A DNA stretch of 64,000 nt from assembly GCA_027485165.1 (NCBI GenBank), contig JAIXRN010000036.1, positions 1 through 64,000 on the forward strand, written 5' to 3'. The translations under genes and the position numbers were made by a program. Shown in pieces: positions 1 to 10,144 of this stretch; position 1 is the first letter of the stretch, and every line of letters begins with the position of its first letter. This DNA is from Rubrivivax sp. GTDB taxonomy: Bacteria > Pseudomonadota > Gammaproteobacteria > Burkholderiales > Burkholderiaceae_C. The notes under the pieces are model-generated. The model ran no database searches. It saw only the letters and a program-made list of their open reading frames with translations, and was not told where the DNA came from.

Positions 1-1530
1 ACACCAGTTCAGCGCACTGCCGGCCTGCTTCATGTCGGTGACCACCGGCGCCAGCAGGTGCGGGATGCCTTCGTAGACGCTCATCTCCAGCATCTTCGGG
101 TCGATGAGGATGAGCCGCACGTCGCGTGCTTCGGCCTTGTAGAGCAGGCTCAGGATCATCGCGTTGATGCCCACGCTCTTGCCCGAACCGGTGGTGCCGG
201 CCACCAGGCAGTGCGGCATCTTCGCCAGGTCAGCCACGATGGGGTTGCCGACGATGTCCTTGCCCAGGCCCATGGTCAGCAGCGAAGCAGAACTGTTGTA
301 GACCTCGCTGCCCAGGATTTCGCTCAGGCGGATGGTCTGGCGCCGCGCGTTCGGCAGTTCCAGCGCCATGTAGTTCTTGCCCGGAATCACTTCCACCACA
401 CGGATGCTGATGAGCGACAGCGACCTGGCCAGGTCCTTGGCCAGGTTCACCACCTGCGCGCCCTTCACGCCAGTGGCCGGCTCGATTTCGTAGCGTGTGA
501 TCACCGGGCCAGGGCTGGCCGCCACCACGCGCACCTCGACGCCGAAGTCCTTCAGCTTTTTCTCGATCAGGCGGCTGGTCATTTCCAGCGTTTCAGGTGT
601 CACCAGCGGCTCGCGACTGCGTGTGGCCTCCACGCCGTCCAGCAGGTCCACCTGCGGCAGCTTGGTCTGCACCAGTTCGGCAAACAGTGGCTTCTGGCGC
701 TCTTTCAACACGCGCTGGGAAGGCTGGATCTCCGGCGCCGCTGGCGCGATGACGACCGGGGTGTGCAAAGCAGGTTCCAGGCTGTCTTCGGTCTGCTCCA
801 CGCCTTCCTGTTCGCGTTCGCGCTGGGCCTGCTCGCCAATGCGGCGGTCTTCCTGCTGTTCGATCAGGCCCTGGCGCCGCTGGCGCAGGCGGTCAAAACG
901 TTCACCGATGCCGTCGGCCAGGGCCACCCAGGAAAAGCGCAGCGCCAGGCCGGCGCCCACCACGCCCAGGGCGATCCACAGCACACCCGAGCCGGCGAAG
1001 CCCAGCCAGCGCATCGACAGGGGCCCCAGCGCGTGCCCCAGCACACCGCCGGCATGGCCCGGCAGCAGGTGTTCCCAGCGGTACAGGCGCGTCCATTCCA
1101 GGGCCGTGCTGGCCGCCAGCAGCAGCGCCAGCCCCAGCCAGAACAGCCAGCCTGGCAGGCCCGCCGGGCCCGCCGGGCCCGCTGCCGGGGCTGGCCGAGA
1201 CGAGCGCGCCAGCGCGCCCAGCCAGGCGCGCAGGCCCACCGGCACCAACCACCAGGCCGAAAAGCCCAACAGGAAATAGGCCAGGTCGGCCACACGCGCG
1301 CCCAGCAGCCCAACCTGGTTGCGCAGGGCTTCGCCGCTGCCCGATGTCGTGAAGCCGGGGTCTGCCGGGTGGTGGCTGGCCAAGGCCAGGGTGAACAGCA
1401 GCCAGCCCAGCGCAGCCAGGCTCAGCAGGGCTTTACTGCGCCAGCGCGCCAGGGCGCCAGGTGCCGTGTCGTCGTTGGGGGCAGGGTTGGTGAAACCATC
1501 CCCGCGCATCGCGCCAAGCGGAAAACTCAT
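1..1530 (-). CDS. ftsK: DNA translocase FtsK, N-terminal 510 residues (gene runs off the left edge)
   Basis: FtsK anchors at the division septum and pumps chromosome ends apart so that dimers can be resolved at dif. The visible part has four hydrophobic segments (about residues 36-52, 77-99, 127-141 and 177-197), a short charged linker, the FtsK alpha/beta start and the Walker A motif [10 protein letters not shown] near residue 446. The Walker B region follows (LILIDPKM). The motor C-terminus and gamma domain lie outside the window. The linker is short compared with E. coli FtsK, as is usual in betaproteobacteria. The ATG at 1530 has no clear ribosome-binding site; a -10-like CACAAT at 1538-1543 sits 7 nt upstream, so the mRNA may be leaderless. 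An in-frame ATG seven codons downstream is an alternative start. Identity is certain; the start is probable. Confidence 0.95.
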   Translation of the reverse strand, partial: MSFPLGAMRGDGFTNPAPNDDTAPGALARWRSKALLSLAALGWLLFTLALASHHPADPGFTTSGSGEALRNQVGLLGARVADLAYFLLGFSAWWLVPVGLRAWLGALARSSRPAPAAGPAGPAGLPGWLFWLGLALLLAASTALEWTRLYRWEHLLPGHAGGVLGHALGPLSMRWLGFAGSGVLWIALGVVGAGLALRFSWVALADGIGERFDRLRQRRQGLIEQQEDRRIGEQAQREREQEGVEQTEDSLEPALHTPVVIAPAAPEIQPSQRVLKERQKPLFAELVQTKLPQVDLLDGVEATRSREPLVTPETLEMTSRLIEKKLKDFGVEVRVVAASPGPVITRYEIEPATGVKGAQVVNLAKDLARSLSLISIRVVEVIPGKNYMALELPNARRQTIRLSEILGSEVYNSSASLLTMGLGKDIVGNPIVADLAKMPHCLVAGTTGSGKSVGINAMILSLLYKAEARDVRLILIDPKMLEMSVYEGIPHLLAPVVTDMKQAGSALNWC

Positions 1531-1600
1531 GCCACTGATTGTGGCCGATGGGGCTGCCCGCGCCCAGACCCGCGGGCCTGTGCACGCGGCTGAAGGCCGG

Positions 1601-2269
1601 TCAGTCGTTCTGCAGACGTTCCTTGATGACGACCCAGCCGTTTTCCTGGGTCTCGATCACGCCGCGGTCTTCCAGGTCCTTCATCACCCGGCTGACCATC
1701 TCACGCGAAGCGCCCACCACCTTGGCCATGTCCTGGCGGCTGACCTTGTGGCGGATGGTCTTGGTGCCGTCCACGTCCTCTGCCATGTCCAGCAGTGTGC
1801 GCGCGACGCGGCCGTAGACGTCGAGCAGGGCCAGCGATTCGATCTGCCGGTCGGCATTGCGCAGGCGCCGCACCAGACCGCGCATGATTCCGTAGCTGAG
1901 CGTGCTGTTTTCGGGCAGGCAGCGCGCGAAATCGGCCCGCGCCAGCACCAGCATGTCGGTCTGGATTTCGGCGCGCACGGTGGCTGAATGGGGTTCGTTG
2001 TCGATCAGGCTCATCTCGCCGACGTAGTCACCGCTTTCCAGCACCGCCAGGATGACTTCACGCCCCCGCGTGTCGGCCGTCAGCACGCGCGCCCGGCCGT
2101 TGAGCAGGATGAACAGGGCGTTGCTCTTGCGCCCCTGTTCCACCACCAGTTCGCCGCGGCGGAAGCGGCGCTTCACGACGCTGTCAGCAATCGCCTGGGC
2201 CTGTTCGGCCGTCAGCATGGAAAACAGGGGCACACGGCGGATCAGGTCCAGATTCGACAGCATCGACAT
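1601..2269 (-). CDS. Crp/Fnr-family transcriptional regulator
   Basis: A 222-residue regulator with an N-terminal cyclic-nucleotide-binding-type beta barrel (about residues 10-130), a long dimerisation helix and a C-terminal winged helix with the recognition region [16 protein letters not shown]. It lacks the N-terminal cysteine cluster of FNR, so an Fe-S oxygen sensor is unlikely; the ligand is unknown. The start was set at the ATG at 2269 because AGGAG lies 8 nt upstream; the frame stays open further up but has no signal there. It is transcribed divergently from trxB and sits between trxB and ftsK, which are neighbours in many Burkholderiales. The shared 226-bp intergenic region holds a 15-bp palindrome that could be its operator. 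Confidence 0.85.
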   Translation of the reverse strand: MSMLSNLDLIRRVPLFSMLTAEQAQAIADSVVKRRFRRGELVVEQGRKSNALFILLNGRARVLTADTRGREVILAVLESGDYVGEMSLIDNEPHSATVRAEIQTDMLVLARADFARCLPENSTLSYGIMRGLVRRLRNADRQIESLALLDVYGRVARTLLDMAEDVDGTKTIRHKVSRQDMAKVVGASREMVSRVMKDLEDRGVIETQENGWVVIKERLQND

Positions 2270-2381
2270 CAACAGGCTCCTCTTGTTCTGACCCTGTTCG
2301 GGCCGTTTCGGGCAGGGGCTGTTGCCAAGCCGGTCTGCAAGAATCGAGCTATTGTGCCGATTGGCAGGCTTGCAACGTTCC

Positions 2382-2396
2382 CATTGCCGGGCAATG
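2382..2396. promoter_or_regulatory. palindrome CATTGC-CGG-GCAATG between the Crp-family gene and trxB
   Basis: A perfect 6+3+6 inverted repeat lies about 100 bp upstream of trxB and 113 bp upstream of the Crp-family gene. Position and symmetry suit a dimeric regulator, possibly the neighbouring Crp-family protein, but it does not match the textbook Crp or FNR half-sites. A CACAAT hexamer on the minus strand at 2351-2356 could be the -10 of the regulator gene. Confidence 0.35.
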
Positions 2397-2399
2397 TAG

Positions 2400-3455
<1,056 letters not shown>

Positions 3456-3537
3456 ACGGCACGGCCAGCCGATGTCGTCTAGCTGACGGCATCGGCCGCG
3501 CGCCACCAGCCAACGGCCAACAGCGCCGGAACCGCGG

Positions 3538-3543
3538 TATACT
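3538..3543 (+). promoter_or_regulatory. candidate -10 element (TATACT) for rpmB-rpmG
   Basis: TATACT lies about 95 bp upstream of rpmB, in the GC-rich gap after trxB. No good -35 hexamer is visible 16-18 nt further up, so this rests on the -10 match and position only. Confidence 0.35.
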
Positions 3544-3639
3544 CGCGGGCTTTGCTGGCGCCGAAGGCCCATCAAACCGTCCAACCTAACCCAGGCCTGC
3601 CGCCAACCGGCACGTCTGCAGCATTTCCAGGAGAGCGTC

Positions 3640-3873
3640 ATGGCACGCGTCTGTCAAGTCACCGGCAAGGGCCCGATGGTGGGCAACAACGTTTCGCACG
3701 CCAACAATAAGACGAAGCGTCGTTGGCTGCCCAACCTGCAGTACCGCCGCTTCTGGGTCGAGAGTGAAAGCCGCTGGGTCCGCCTGCGCGTGAGCAACGC
3801 TGCACTGCGCCTGATCGACAAGAAGGGCATCGATGTGGTCGTGGCCGACCTGCGCGCCCGCCACGAAATCTGA
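3640..3873 (+). CDS. rpmB: 50S ribosomal protein L28
   Basis: A 77-residue, highly basic protein of the large ribosomal subunit. The N-terminus [20 protein letters not shown] is the family signature, followed by the usual RRWLPNLQ segment. AGGAGAG lies 6-12 nt before the ATG. L33 (rpmG) follows after 23 bp, the normal rpmB-rpmG operon, and a hairpin terminator follows rpmG. No zinc-binding CxxC pair is present, so this is the zinc-free form. Confidence 0.98.
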   Translation: MARVCQVTGKGPMVGNNVSHANNKTKRRWLPNLQYRRFWVESESRWVRLRVSNAALRLIDKKGIDVVVADLRARHEI

Positions 3874-3896
3874 CCCCGTCAATTTAGGAGCACACC

Positions 3897-4067
3897 ATGG
3901 CGAGCAAAGGCGGACGCGAAAAGATCAAGCTGGAATCCACTGCGGGTACCGGTCACTTCTACACCACGAGCAAGAACAAGAAGACCACGCCCGAAAAGCT
4001 GGAATTCCTGAAGTTTGACCCGAAGGCACGCAAGCACGTGCTCTACAAGGAAATCAAGCTGAAGTAA
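3897..4067 (+). CDS. rpmG: 50S ribosomal protein L33
   Basis: A 56-residue ribosomal protein, [20 protein letters not shown] at the start and ending EIKLK. The segment [20 protein letters not shown] identifies L33 of the zinc-free (C-minus) type, since no CxxC motifs are present. TTAGGAG lies upstream of the ATG. It is cotranscribed with rpmB and ends 21 bp before a strong Rho-independent terminator. Confidence 0.97.
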   Translation: MASKGGREKIKLESTAGTGHFYTTSKNKKTTPEKLEFLKFDPKARKHVLYKEIKLK

Positions 4068-4087
4068 GGCGCCGGCCTTGCCGATCC

Positions 4088-4113
4088 AAGCCCGCCGTTG
4101 GCGGGCTTTTTTT
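4088..4113 (+). terminator. Rho-independent terminator of rpmB-rpmG
   Basis: Perfect stem AAGCCCGCC / GGCGGGCTT with a 3-nt loop, followed by a run of T through 4113. Confidence 0.9.
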
Positions 4114-4148
4114 CGTCTGCTGGGTGGCGCGCCGCCTGAATACGCCAC

Positions 4149-4175
4149 AAAAAAAGGGCCCCGAGGGGCCCTTTT
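4149..4175 (-). terminator. Rho-independent terminator of the LivK-type gene
   Basis: Stem AAAGGGCCCC / GGGGCCCTTT with a 2-nt loop. On the minus strand it is followed by a T run (A run at 4149-4155 on the plus strand). It lies 25 bp past the stop codon of the binding-protein gene and could work in both directions. Confidence 0.85.
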
Positions 4176-4199
4176 CGATGGTGAGGTGTCGAACTGGCT

Positions 4200-5342
4200 T
4201 CAGCGCACCACGGCGAGTTGTTCGCGCTTGCCACCCTTGTAGGTGTAGAGCGTCAGTGCGCCATTCTTGATGTCGCCCTTGCTATCGAAACCGATGGTTC
4301 CCGTCACGCCCTTGAAGCCGTCGGTGGCGGCCAGCACCGGCAGGTACTTGGCGGGGTCGGCTGAGCCGGCCTTGACCATGGCGGCCACCATCACGTTCAC
4401 CGAGTCGTAGACGTACGGTGCATAGACCTGAACATCGGCGTTGAACTTGGCCTTGAACTTGGTGCGGAAGTCGTCCATCGACTTCTTCGCTTCGCCTTCG
4501 ACGCCACCGGCTTCGGCGCAAACCACCTGGCTGTCGGCCAGGGTGCCGGCCGTCAGCTTGGGCAGCTCGCTCGAGCAGATGCCGTCGCCGCCGACAAACT
4601 TGGCGTTGATGCCGAGCTGCTTCATCTGGCGAATCATCGGGCCAGCGACCGCGTCCATGCCGCCGAAGAACACCACGTCGGGGTTCTTGGCCTTCAGGTT
4701 GGTCAGGATAGCGGTGAAGTCGGTCGCCTTGTCGGTGGTGAACTCACGGCCCACGGTCGCGCCGCCAGCAGCCTTCACGCCCTTTTCGAACTCGTCGGCC
4801 ACGCCCTGGCCATAAGCCGTGCGGTCGTCGATGACGACGATCTTGGTGCCCTTCAGGTCCTTCACGGCGTAGCGGCCCAGCGTGCCGCCCAGATGCACGT
4901 CATCGGCCACGACGCGGAAGGTCGTCTTGTAGCCCTGGCGCGTGTAGCGCGGGTTGGTGGCCGAAGGGCTGATCTGCGGGATGCCGGCGTCGCTGTACAG
5001 CTTGGACGCAGGGATGGTGGTGCCCGAGTTCAGGTGCCCGATGACACCGTTGACCTTGCTGTCGACCAGCTTCTGCGCCGCTGCCGTGCCCTGCTTCGGG
5101 TCGGCGCCGTCGTCTTCGGTCAGCAGTTCGAACTTGGCCTTCTTGCCACCGATGGTCACGCCCTTGGCATTGAGTTCTTCGATGGCCAGGCGGGCACCGT
5201 TCTCGTTGTCCTTGCCCAGGTGGGCGATGGCGCCACTGGTCGGGCCGACGTGGCCGATCTTGACCACCAGATCTTGCGCGAACGCCGTACCGCCCATGGC
5301 CAGGGCCACGGCACCAACGATCACATTGAGCTTGACTTGCAT
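4200..5342 (-). CDS. branched-chain amino acid-type ABC transporter substrate-binding protein (LivK family)
   Basis: A 380-residue periplasmic binding protein (type I fold, peripla_BP_6). A Sec signal peptide (residues 1-22, cleavage after GTAFA) is followed by VVKIGHVGPTSGAIAHLGKD, the normal LivJ/LivK start. Later family segments include ITIGG-like lobes, VIDDRTAYGQG and YAPYVYDSVNVMVAAM. The ATG at 5342 has GGAGG 8 nt upstream. No permease or ATPase gene is adjacent, so it is either an orphan or works with a Liv transporter encoded elsewhere. Leucine/isoleucine/valine is the default ligand, but this family also binds amides, aromatic acids and other amino acids, so substrate is not assigned. 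Confidence 0.9.
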   Translation of the reverse strand: MQVKLNVIVGAVALAMGGTAFAQDLVVKIGHVGPTSGAIAHLGKDNENGARLAIEELNAKGVTIGGKKAKFELLTEDDGADPKQGTAAAQKLVDSKVNGVIGHLNSGTTIPASKLYSDAGIPQISPSATNPRYTRQGYKTTFRVVADDVHLGGTLGRYAVKDLKGTKIVVIDDRTAYGQGVADEFEKGVKAAGGATVGREFTTDKATDFTAILTNLKAKNPDVVFFGGMDAVAGPMIRQMKQLGINAKFVGGDGICSSELPKLTAGTLADSQVVCAEAGGVEGEAKKSMDDFRTKFKAKFNADVQVYAPYVYDSVNVMVAAMVKAGSADPAKYLPVLAATDGFKGVTGTIGFDSKGDIKNGALTLYTYKGGKREQLAVVR

Positions 5343-5515
5343 GCACTTACCTCCAGTAAATAAACGAATCGACGCGTCAGCAACGGTGGGTCACGGCCGC
5401 CCCAAACCGGGCACGATACCCCAAATCACCGTTTCACCCATTAGGGGAAGCAAGGTGCGGGCCCGTTCCGGATGGACGGGCTGCGCCTTGCTGAAGCGCG
5501 TGGCTCCTTAACGCT

Positions 5516-5974
5516 TCAGTCCTGTGCGTCGCCGACCGACCGTGACGGGTGATGCACGATTTCGATGCCCAAGGCCTTGTAGGCGCGCCAGCGTTCGCGG
5601 CCCGCCTGCGCCGCGTCTACGTCGTGCGAGACGATCTCGATCACGCGCTCAAATGGCGTCAGAGTGGCCGGCGTTCCGGCACCCAGATTGACCAGCACAG
5701 CCGGCACCGCGCCACGCGGTACGGCTTCACACAGCCACACGGGCGTGCGCGCAGCCATGCCGTCGGGCGCGCCCGCCACCTGTGCAGGCGGCACGACCAC
5801 ATGCGGCAAGAAGGACGGGCCATCGAAGGTCCACAGCAGCGTGTCCAATTCGGCCAGCCGCTCTGCGGGGGCCGTCACCAGCACGCGGTGCCCCTGGCGA
5901 TGCGCCTTGCGCAGCAGCCGGCAGGCAAAGGCCAGGGGGTCCACCACCCCCGTATGGAATTCCACGGCGCCCAT
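5516..5974 (-). CDS. holC: DNA polymerase III subunit chi
   Basis: A 152-residue HolC protein, the clamp-loader accessory subunit that contacts SSB. Family features are the start VEFHTGV, the segment KAHRQGHRVLVTAPA, the DTLLWTFDGPSFLPH block and FERVIEIVSHD near the C-terminus. It lies 25 bp downstream of pepA on the same strand; the pepA-holC order is conserved in many proteobacteria and indicates cotranscription. Confidence 0.93.
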   Translation of the reverse strand: MGAVEFHTGVVDPLAFACRLLRKAHRQGHRVLVTAPAERLAELDTLLWTFDGPSFLPHVVVPPAQVAGAPDGMAARTPVWLCEAVPRGAVPAVLVNLGAGTPATLTPFERVIEIVSHDVDAAQAGRERWRAYKALGIEIVHHPSRSVGDAQD

Positions 5975-5999
5975 CAGCCGAGGCCAGGGAACCTGGGCT

Positions 6000-7460
6000 T
6001 CAGCCGGCGCGCGACAGCACGAACTGCGTCAGCAGCGCCACGGGCCGGCCCGTGGCGCCCTTGGCAGCCCCGCTCTTCCAGGCCGTGCCGGCGATGTCCA
6101 GGTGCGCCCAGCGCAGCTTGCCGGTGAAACGCTTGAGGAACATCGCTGCGGTGATGGCGCCCCCCGCACGGCTGCCGACGTTGGCCATGTCGGCGAAGTG
6201 GCTCTTCAGGCCCTCGTCGTATTCCTCGTCCAGCGGCATGCGCCAGGCTGGGTCCAGGGCTTGTTCACCTGCAGCCAGCAACTCGGCGGCCAGGGCATCG
6301 TCAGCGCTGAACAGGCCCGTGCGGTGGTGGCCCAGGGCGATCACGCAGGCACCGGTGAGGGTGGCGATGTCCACCACCACGGCGGGCTTGAAGCGCTCGG
6401 CGTAGGTCAGCGCGTCGCACAGGATGAGCCGGCCTTCGGCGTCCGTGTTCAGGATCTCGATCGTCTGCCCGCTCATGCTGGTGACGACGTCGCCAGGCTT
6501 GATGGCCTTGCCGTCGGGCATGTTCTCGCAAGCCGGGATGATGCCGATCAGGTTGACCTTGGCCTTCATCTGCGCCACTGCCGCCAGGGTGCCCAGCACG
6601 CTGGCCGCGCCACCCATGTCGAACTTCATCTCGTCCATCTCGGCCGCGGGCTTCAGGCTGATGCCCCCGGTATCGAAAGTGATGCCCTTTCCCACCAGCA
6701 CCACGGGCGCGGCATTTTTCGCGCCGCCCAGCCAGCGCGCGACGATGAATTTGGGCGGCTCGGCCGAACCCTGCGCCACCGACAGGAACGACCCCATGCC
6801 CAGCTTTTCGGCGTCCTTGCGTTCCAGCACCTCCACCTTCAAGCCGTGGCTGCGGCCCAGCTTGCGGGCTTCGTCAGCCAGCGCGCTGGGCGTGGCCAGG
6901 TTGCCAGGGCGGTTGGCCAGCTCGCGCGCCAGCCCCACCCCTGCGGCCAGGGCTTCGCCTTGCTTCAGGGCCGCGGTCAGTGCGGCCTGCTGGGTCTTGT
7001 CGACGACCAGGCTGATGCTGCGCAGCTTCGGCGCAGGCGCAGCGCTGGGCTTGGTGCTGCGGTAGACGTAGACAGCTTCTTCAGCTGCCGCGACCAAGGC
7101 CTCTGCGTGTGCGGCGCCCAATGCCGCCGGGCCCACCAGGGCCAGGGCCAGGGTCTTCGACCCACCGGCCTTCAGCTGTCCCACCCCCTGCGCCACGGCC
7201 TTGCGCCAGGGCTTGGCGCTGCCGTCGCCGGCATGAACGAACAGCACGCGCGCGGCCTTCACCCCGGTCACGCGGTGGGCATACAGCGCCTGGCCGGGCT
7301 TGAAGCTGAAGTCGCCATCGTTCACAGCAGCGGCCAGAACCTCGGCCAGGGGCGTGTCCAGACCCGCTGGCACGGCATCGCCCGCCACCAGCACGAGCAG
7401 GGCGTCGGCACCCAGCCCAGCCAGGCCCTGGGCCCCGGCGATTTGTGTCTTGAAGTCCAT
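6000..7460 (-). CDS. pepA: leucyl aminopeptidase (M17)
   Basis: A cytosolic, two-metal aminopeptidase of the PepA/M17 family, 486 residues from the chosen ATG. The N-terminal macro-like domain is divergent and Ala-rich. The catalytic half has VGKGITFDTGGISLKP, the active-site signature NTDAEGRL near residue 337, and the usual metal ligands Lys, Asp and Glu in these blocks. An in-frame ATG at 7472 would add four residues. The gene diverges from lptF with only 27 bp between the start codons, an arrangement common in proteobacteria, and leads into holC. Confidence 0.95.
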   Translation of the reverse strand: MDFKTQIAGAQGLAGLGADALLVLVAGDAVPAGLDTPLAEVLAAAVNDGDFSFKPGQALYAHRVTGVKAARVLFVHAGDGSAKPWRKAVAQGVGQLKAGGSKTLALALVGPAALGAAHAEALVAAAEEAVYVYRSTKPSAAPAPKLRSISLVVDKTQQAALTAALKQGEALAAGVGLARELANRPGNLATPSALADEARKLGRSHGLKVEVLERKDAEKLGMGSFLSVAQGSAEPPKFIVARWLGGAKNAAPVVLVGKGITFDTGGISLKPAAEMDEMKFDMGGAASVLGTLAAVAQMKAKVNLIGIIPACENMPDGKAIKPGDVVTSMSGQTIEILNTDAEGRLILCDALTYAERFKPAVVVDIATLTGACVIALGHHRTGLFSADDALAAELLAAGEQALDPAWRMPLDEEYDEGLKSHFADMANVGSRAGGAITAAMFLKRFTGKLRWAHLDIAGTAWKSGAAKGATGRPVALLTQFVLSRAG

Positions 7461-7487
7461 AATTGCCAGCAAGCTAGAAAGCGGCGG

Positions 7488-8597
7488 ATGTTATTCGATA
7501 CAACAGTGCGGCGAGAGCTCGCGCGGACCTTCGGCGGGACGCTGGTGGTGATCCTGACCATCGTCATCACGATGTTCCTGATCCGTACCGTGGGCCAAGC
7601 CGCAGGCGGTGCCGTGGCCCCGCAGGACGTGGTGCTGCTGCTGGGCTACATCGCCCTCGGGCACCTGCCCACCATGCTGGCGCTGTCGCTGTTCGTGGCC
7701 ATCGTCGTCGGCCTGGGGCGCATGTACCGCGACAGCGAAATGGCCATCTGGTTCGCCAGCGGCCTGAGCCTCACGCGCTTCGTGCGCCCGGTGCTGGCCA
7801 TGGCCTTGCCCGTGCTGCTGGTGGTGGGCCTGCTGCTGCTGTTCGTCTGGCCCTGGGGCAACCGCAGCAGCATGGAGCTGCGCGAGCGCTATCAGCAGCG
7901 CTCGGACTTGTCGCGCGTGACGCCCGGGGTGTTCCAGACCAGCAGCGACGGCACGCGCGTGTTCTTCATCGAACGTGAATCGTCGGACAGCGTGAACGCG
8001 CGCAACGTCTTCATCCTGCAGCGAACCGAACGCGGCGAAGCCGTCACCTCGGCCCGCTCGGGCCGGCTGGAAGCCGCAGGCAACGATCGCTTCCTGGTGC
8101 TGGAACGCGGGCAACGCAACGAAGTGACCAGCCCCAGCGGCGAACGCAGCCTGTCCAGCTTCGACACCTACCGCGTACTGGCAGGCGAAAGCGCCGCACG
8201 CGCCGCCGAAAGCCTGCCGCCCAAGGCCGTGCCCACCATCGACCTGATCCGCCAGCCCACCCAGCGCCACCAGGGCGAACTGACCTGGCGGCTGGGCCTG
8301 CTGCTGGCCGCCACCAACCTGCTGCTGCTGGGCGTGGGCCTGGCCGCTACCAACCCGCGCCGGGCCAGTAACTGGAACCTGCTGTTCGCCCTGCTGACCT
8401 TCATCGTGTACTACAACCTGGCCAACCTCAGCCAGGCCTGGGTAGCCAGCGGCCGTCTGTCGATGGCCACCGCGCTGCTGGGCCTGCACGGCAGCGTGCT
8501 GCTGCTGGCCCTGGGCCTGATGTGGTGGCGCGACCATGCCGCCGTCCTGCAGTGGCGGCGCGGGCTGCCCGCGCGGCCCGCCGGGGCAGCGCCGTGA
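7488..8597 (+). CDS. lptF: LPS export ABC transporter permease LptF
   Basis: A 369-residue inner-membrane permease that, with LptG and the LptB ATPase, extracts lipopolysaccharide from the membrane and passes it to the periplasmic bridge. Six membrane segments surround a large periplasmic beta-jellyroll domain (about residues 125-265); the start MLFDTTVRRELARTF is typical. The true start is the ATG at 7488: the frame is open for another 1.8 kb upstream, but that is antisense to pepA/holC. TAGAAA at 7475-7480 could be a -10 only 7 nt before the start, so the mRNA may be leaderless. Its stop overlaps the lptG start. Confidence 0.96.
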   Translation: MLFDTTVRRELARTFGGTLVVILTIVITMFLIRTVGQAAGGAVAPQDVVLLLGYIALGHLPTMLALSLFVAIVVGLGRMYRDSEMAIWFASGLSLTRFVRPVLAMALPVLLVVGLLLLFVWPWGNRSSMELRERYQQRSDLSRVTPGVFQTSSDGTRVFFIERESSDSVNARNVFILQRTERGEAVTSARSGRLEAAGNDRFLVLERGQRNEVTSPSGERSLSSFDTYRVLAGESAARAAESLPPKAVPTIDLIRQPTQRHQGELTWRLGLLLAATNLLLLGVGLAATNPRRASNWNLLFALLTFIVYYNLANLSQAWVASGRLSMATALLGLHGSVLLLALGLMWWRDHAAVLQWRRGLPARPAGAAP

Positions 8598-9706
8598 AGA
8601 CCGTGCGCCGCCTGCTCTACCGCGACATTGGCGCTTCGGTGGCCTTCGTTGCGCTGGCCTTCCTGTCTTTGTTCTTCTTCATCGACTTCGTCGACGAACT
8701 CGACGGCGTGGGCCGGGGCGGTCGGTCGGTCTGGGCCGCCGTGCTGGCCGCCGCTTTCGAACTGCCCGGCCATCTGTACGAACTGATGCCGATTGCGGTG
8801 CTGATCGGCTGCATCTTTTCGCTGTCGCGCATGGCGCAGTCCAGCGAATTCACCATCCTGCGCACCGGTGGCCTGGGCCCCGGCCGCGCGCTGGCGCTGC
8901 TGGCCGGGCTGGGGCTTGCCTTCGCGGCGCTGACCTTTGTCGTGGGCGACTACCTGGCCCCGATCGCCGAGCGCCAGGCGGTGCTGCTGAAGGCCCGAGA
9001 CAGCGGCGGCCTGAAACTCGGCGGCGCTGGCGCCTGGCTGAAGGAAAAGCGCCCAGCCCCGGACGGCGAACACACTTTTTCCATCAACGTTGCCGGCACC
9101 GGCGCCGGTGGCCAGCTGGCGGGCATCCGCATCTTCGAGTTCGACGCCGACGGCCGCCTGGTGGCACGCATCGAAGCCAGCGAAGGCCGCGTCGACGCCC
9201 AGGGCACCTGGACGCTGCAGGACGCCAGCATCGCGCGCTGGCCGCGTGCGCGTACCCCCGACGACCCGCGCGTGCAACTCTCGCGCGTGGCCAGCCTGGC
9301 CTGGCAGAGCTCGCTGACGGCCAGCACCGTGGCATCGGCCGTGCTGCCGCTGGCCACGTTGACCACGGCCGAGCTGTGGCGCTACAGCGTCCACCTGGGC
9401 GACCAGGAACAGGCCAACGAGCGCTACCAGATCCTGTTCTGGAAGAAGGCCCTGTACCCGCTGGCCTGCCTGGTGATGGTGGCACTGGCCCTGCCCTTTG
9501 CCTACCAGCACGCGCGGGCCGGCAGCGTCAGCCTGAAAGTCTTCGGCGGCATCATGCTGGGCATCGGCTTCGTGCTGCTGAACAACCTGGCCGGCCATGT
9601 CGGCCTGCTGCGCGGCTGGACGCCCTGGGTGGCCGCAGCCACGCCCAGCCTGGTGTTCCTGCTGCTGTCGCTGGCAGCCTTCGGCTGGCTGGTGCGGTAC
9701 CGCTGA
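8594..9706 (+). CDS. lptG: LPS export ABC transporter permease LptG
   Basis: A 370-residue partner of LptF with the same fold: three membrane helices at each end and a periplasmic jellyroll domain. The GTG at 8594 overlaps the lptF stop by 4 bp (GTGA), giving the standard start KTVRRLLYRDIGASVAFVAL. An upstream in-frame ATG inside lptF is rejected. Conserved segments include SRMAQSSEFTILRTGG, the coupling-helix region that touches LptB. Translational coupling with lptF is expected. Confidence 0.96.
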   Translation: MKTVRRLLYRDIGASVAFVALAFLSLFFFIDFVDELDGVGRGGRSVWAAVLAAAFELPGHLYELMPIAVLIGCIFSLSRMAQSSEFTILRTGGLGPGRALALLAGLGLAFAALTFVVGDYLAPIAERQAVLLKARDSGGLKLGGAGAWLKEKRPAPDGEHTFSINVAGTGAGGQLAGIRIFEFDADGRLVARIEASEGRVDAQGTWTLQDASIARWPRARTPDDPRVQLSRVASLAWQSSLTASTVASAVLPLATLTTAELWRYSVHLGDQEQANERYQILFWKKALYPLACLVMVALALPFAYQHARAGSVSLKVFGGIMLGIGFVLLNNLAGHVGLLRGWTPWVAAATPSLVFLLLSLAAFGWLVRYR

Positions 9707-9733
9707 AATCGCATCGCTCACATCCGGAACCCC

Positions 9734-10144
9734 ATGAACCCCGACACCGCAGCCCCTGGCCTGATCCTCTTTGCGCATGGCGCACGAGACCCGCGCTGGG
9801 CCGGGCCCTTCGAAGCCGTCGCACAGCAGGTGCGCTTGCAGCAGCCGCAGGCGCTGGTGCGGCTGGCCTACCTGGAATTCATGGCACCCACCCTGCCCCA
9901 GGCCGCCGCCGACCTGGCCACTGCCGGCTGCAGCACCGTGGCGGTGCTGCCGCTGTTCCTGGGCACTGGCGGCCATGTGCGCAAGGACCTGCCGCTGCTG
10001 ATGGACGAACTGCGCGCCGCCCACCCGCAGGTGCAGTTCAGCCTGCACCCGGCCGTGGGCGAGATGCCCGCGGTCACCGCGGCCATGGCGGGTGTCGCGT
10101 CCACGCTGCTGGCCACCCCGCCCGGCACGGCGGGCCCGGCATGA
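9734..10144 (+). CDS. cbiX: CbiX-type sirohydrochlorin chelatase
   Basis: A 136-residue small chelatase of the CbiX-S type, which inserts a divalent metal into sirohydrochlorin. The conserved start LILFAHGARDPRW carries the metal-binding His, and the second conserved block is VLPLFLGTGGHVRKDLP with the other His. Its end overlaps the cysB start by 4 bp. In this context iron insertion for siroheme, the cofactor of sulfite and nitrite reductases, is more likely than cobalt insertion, because no cobalamin genes are nearby. The metal is inferred. Confidence 0.85.
   Translation: MNPDTAAPGLILFAHGARDPRWAGPFEAVAQQVRLQQPQALVRLAYLEFMAPTLPQAAADLATAGCSTVAVLPLFLGTGGHVRKDLPLLMDELRAAHPQVQFSLHPAVGEMPAVTAAMAGVASTLLATPPGTAGPA

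Noticed and set aside
1601..2269. FNR oxygen sensor
   Set aside because: The N-terminal cysteine cluster needed for the Fe-S cluster is missing.
5343..5515. Possible terminator for holC or hairpin (GCCCGT / ACGGGC) near 5461-5485
   Set aside because: The stem is short and has no T run; kept only as unassigned intergenic sequence containing the LivK-type promoter.
5664..7487. Long open plus-strand frame continuous with lptF
   Set aside because: It is antisense to holC and pepA, which have clear family motifs. Such frames are common at 70% GC.
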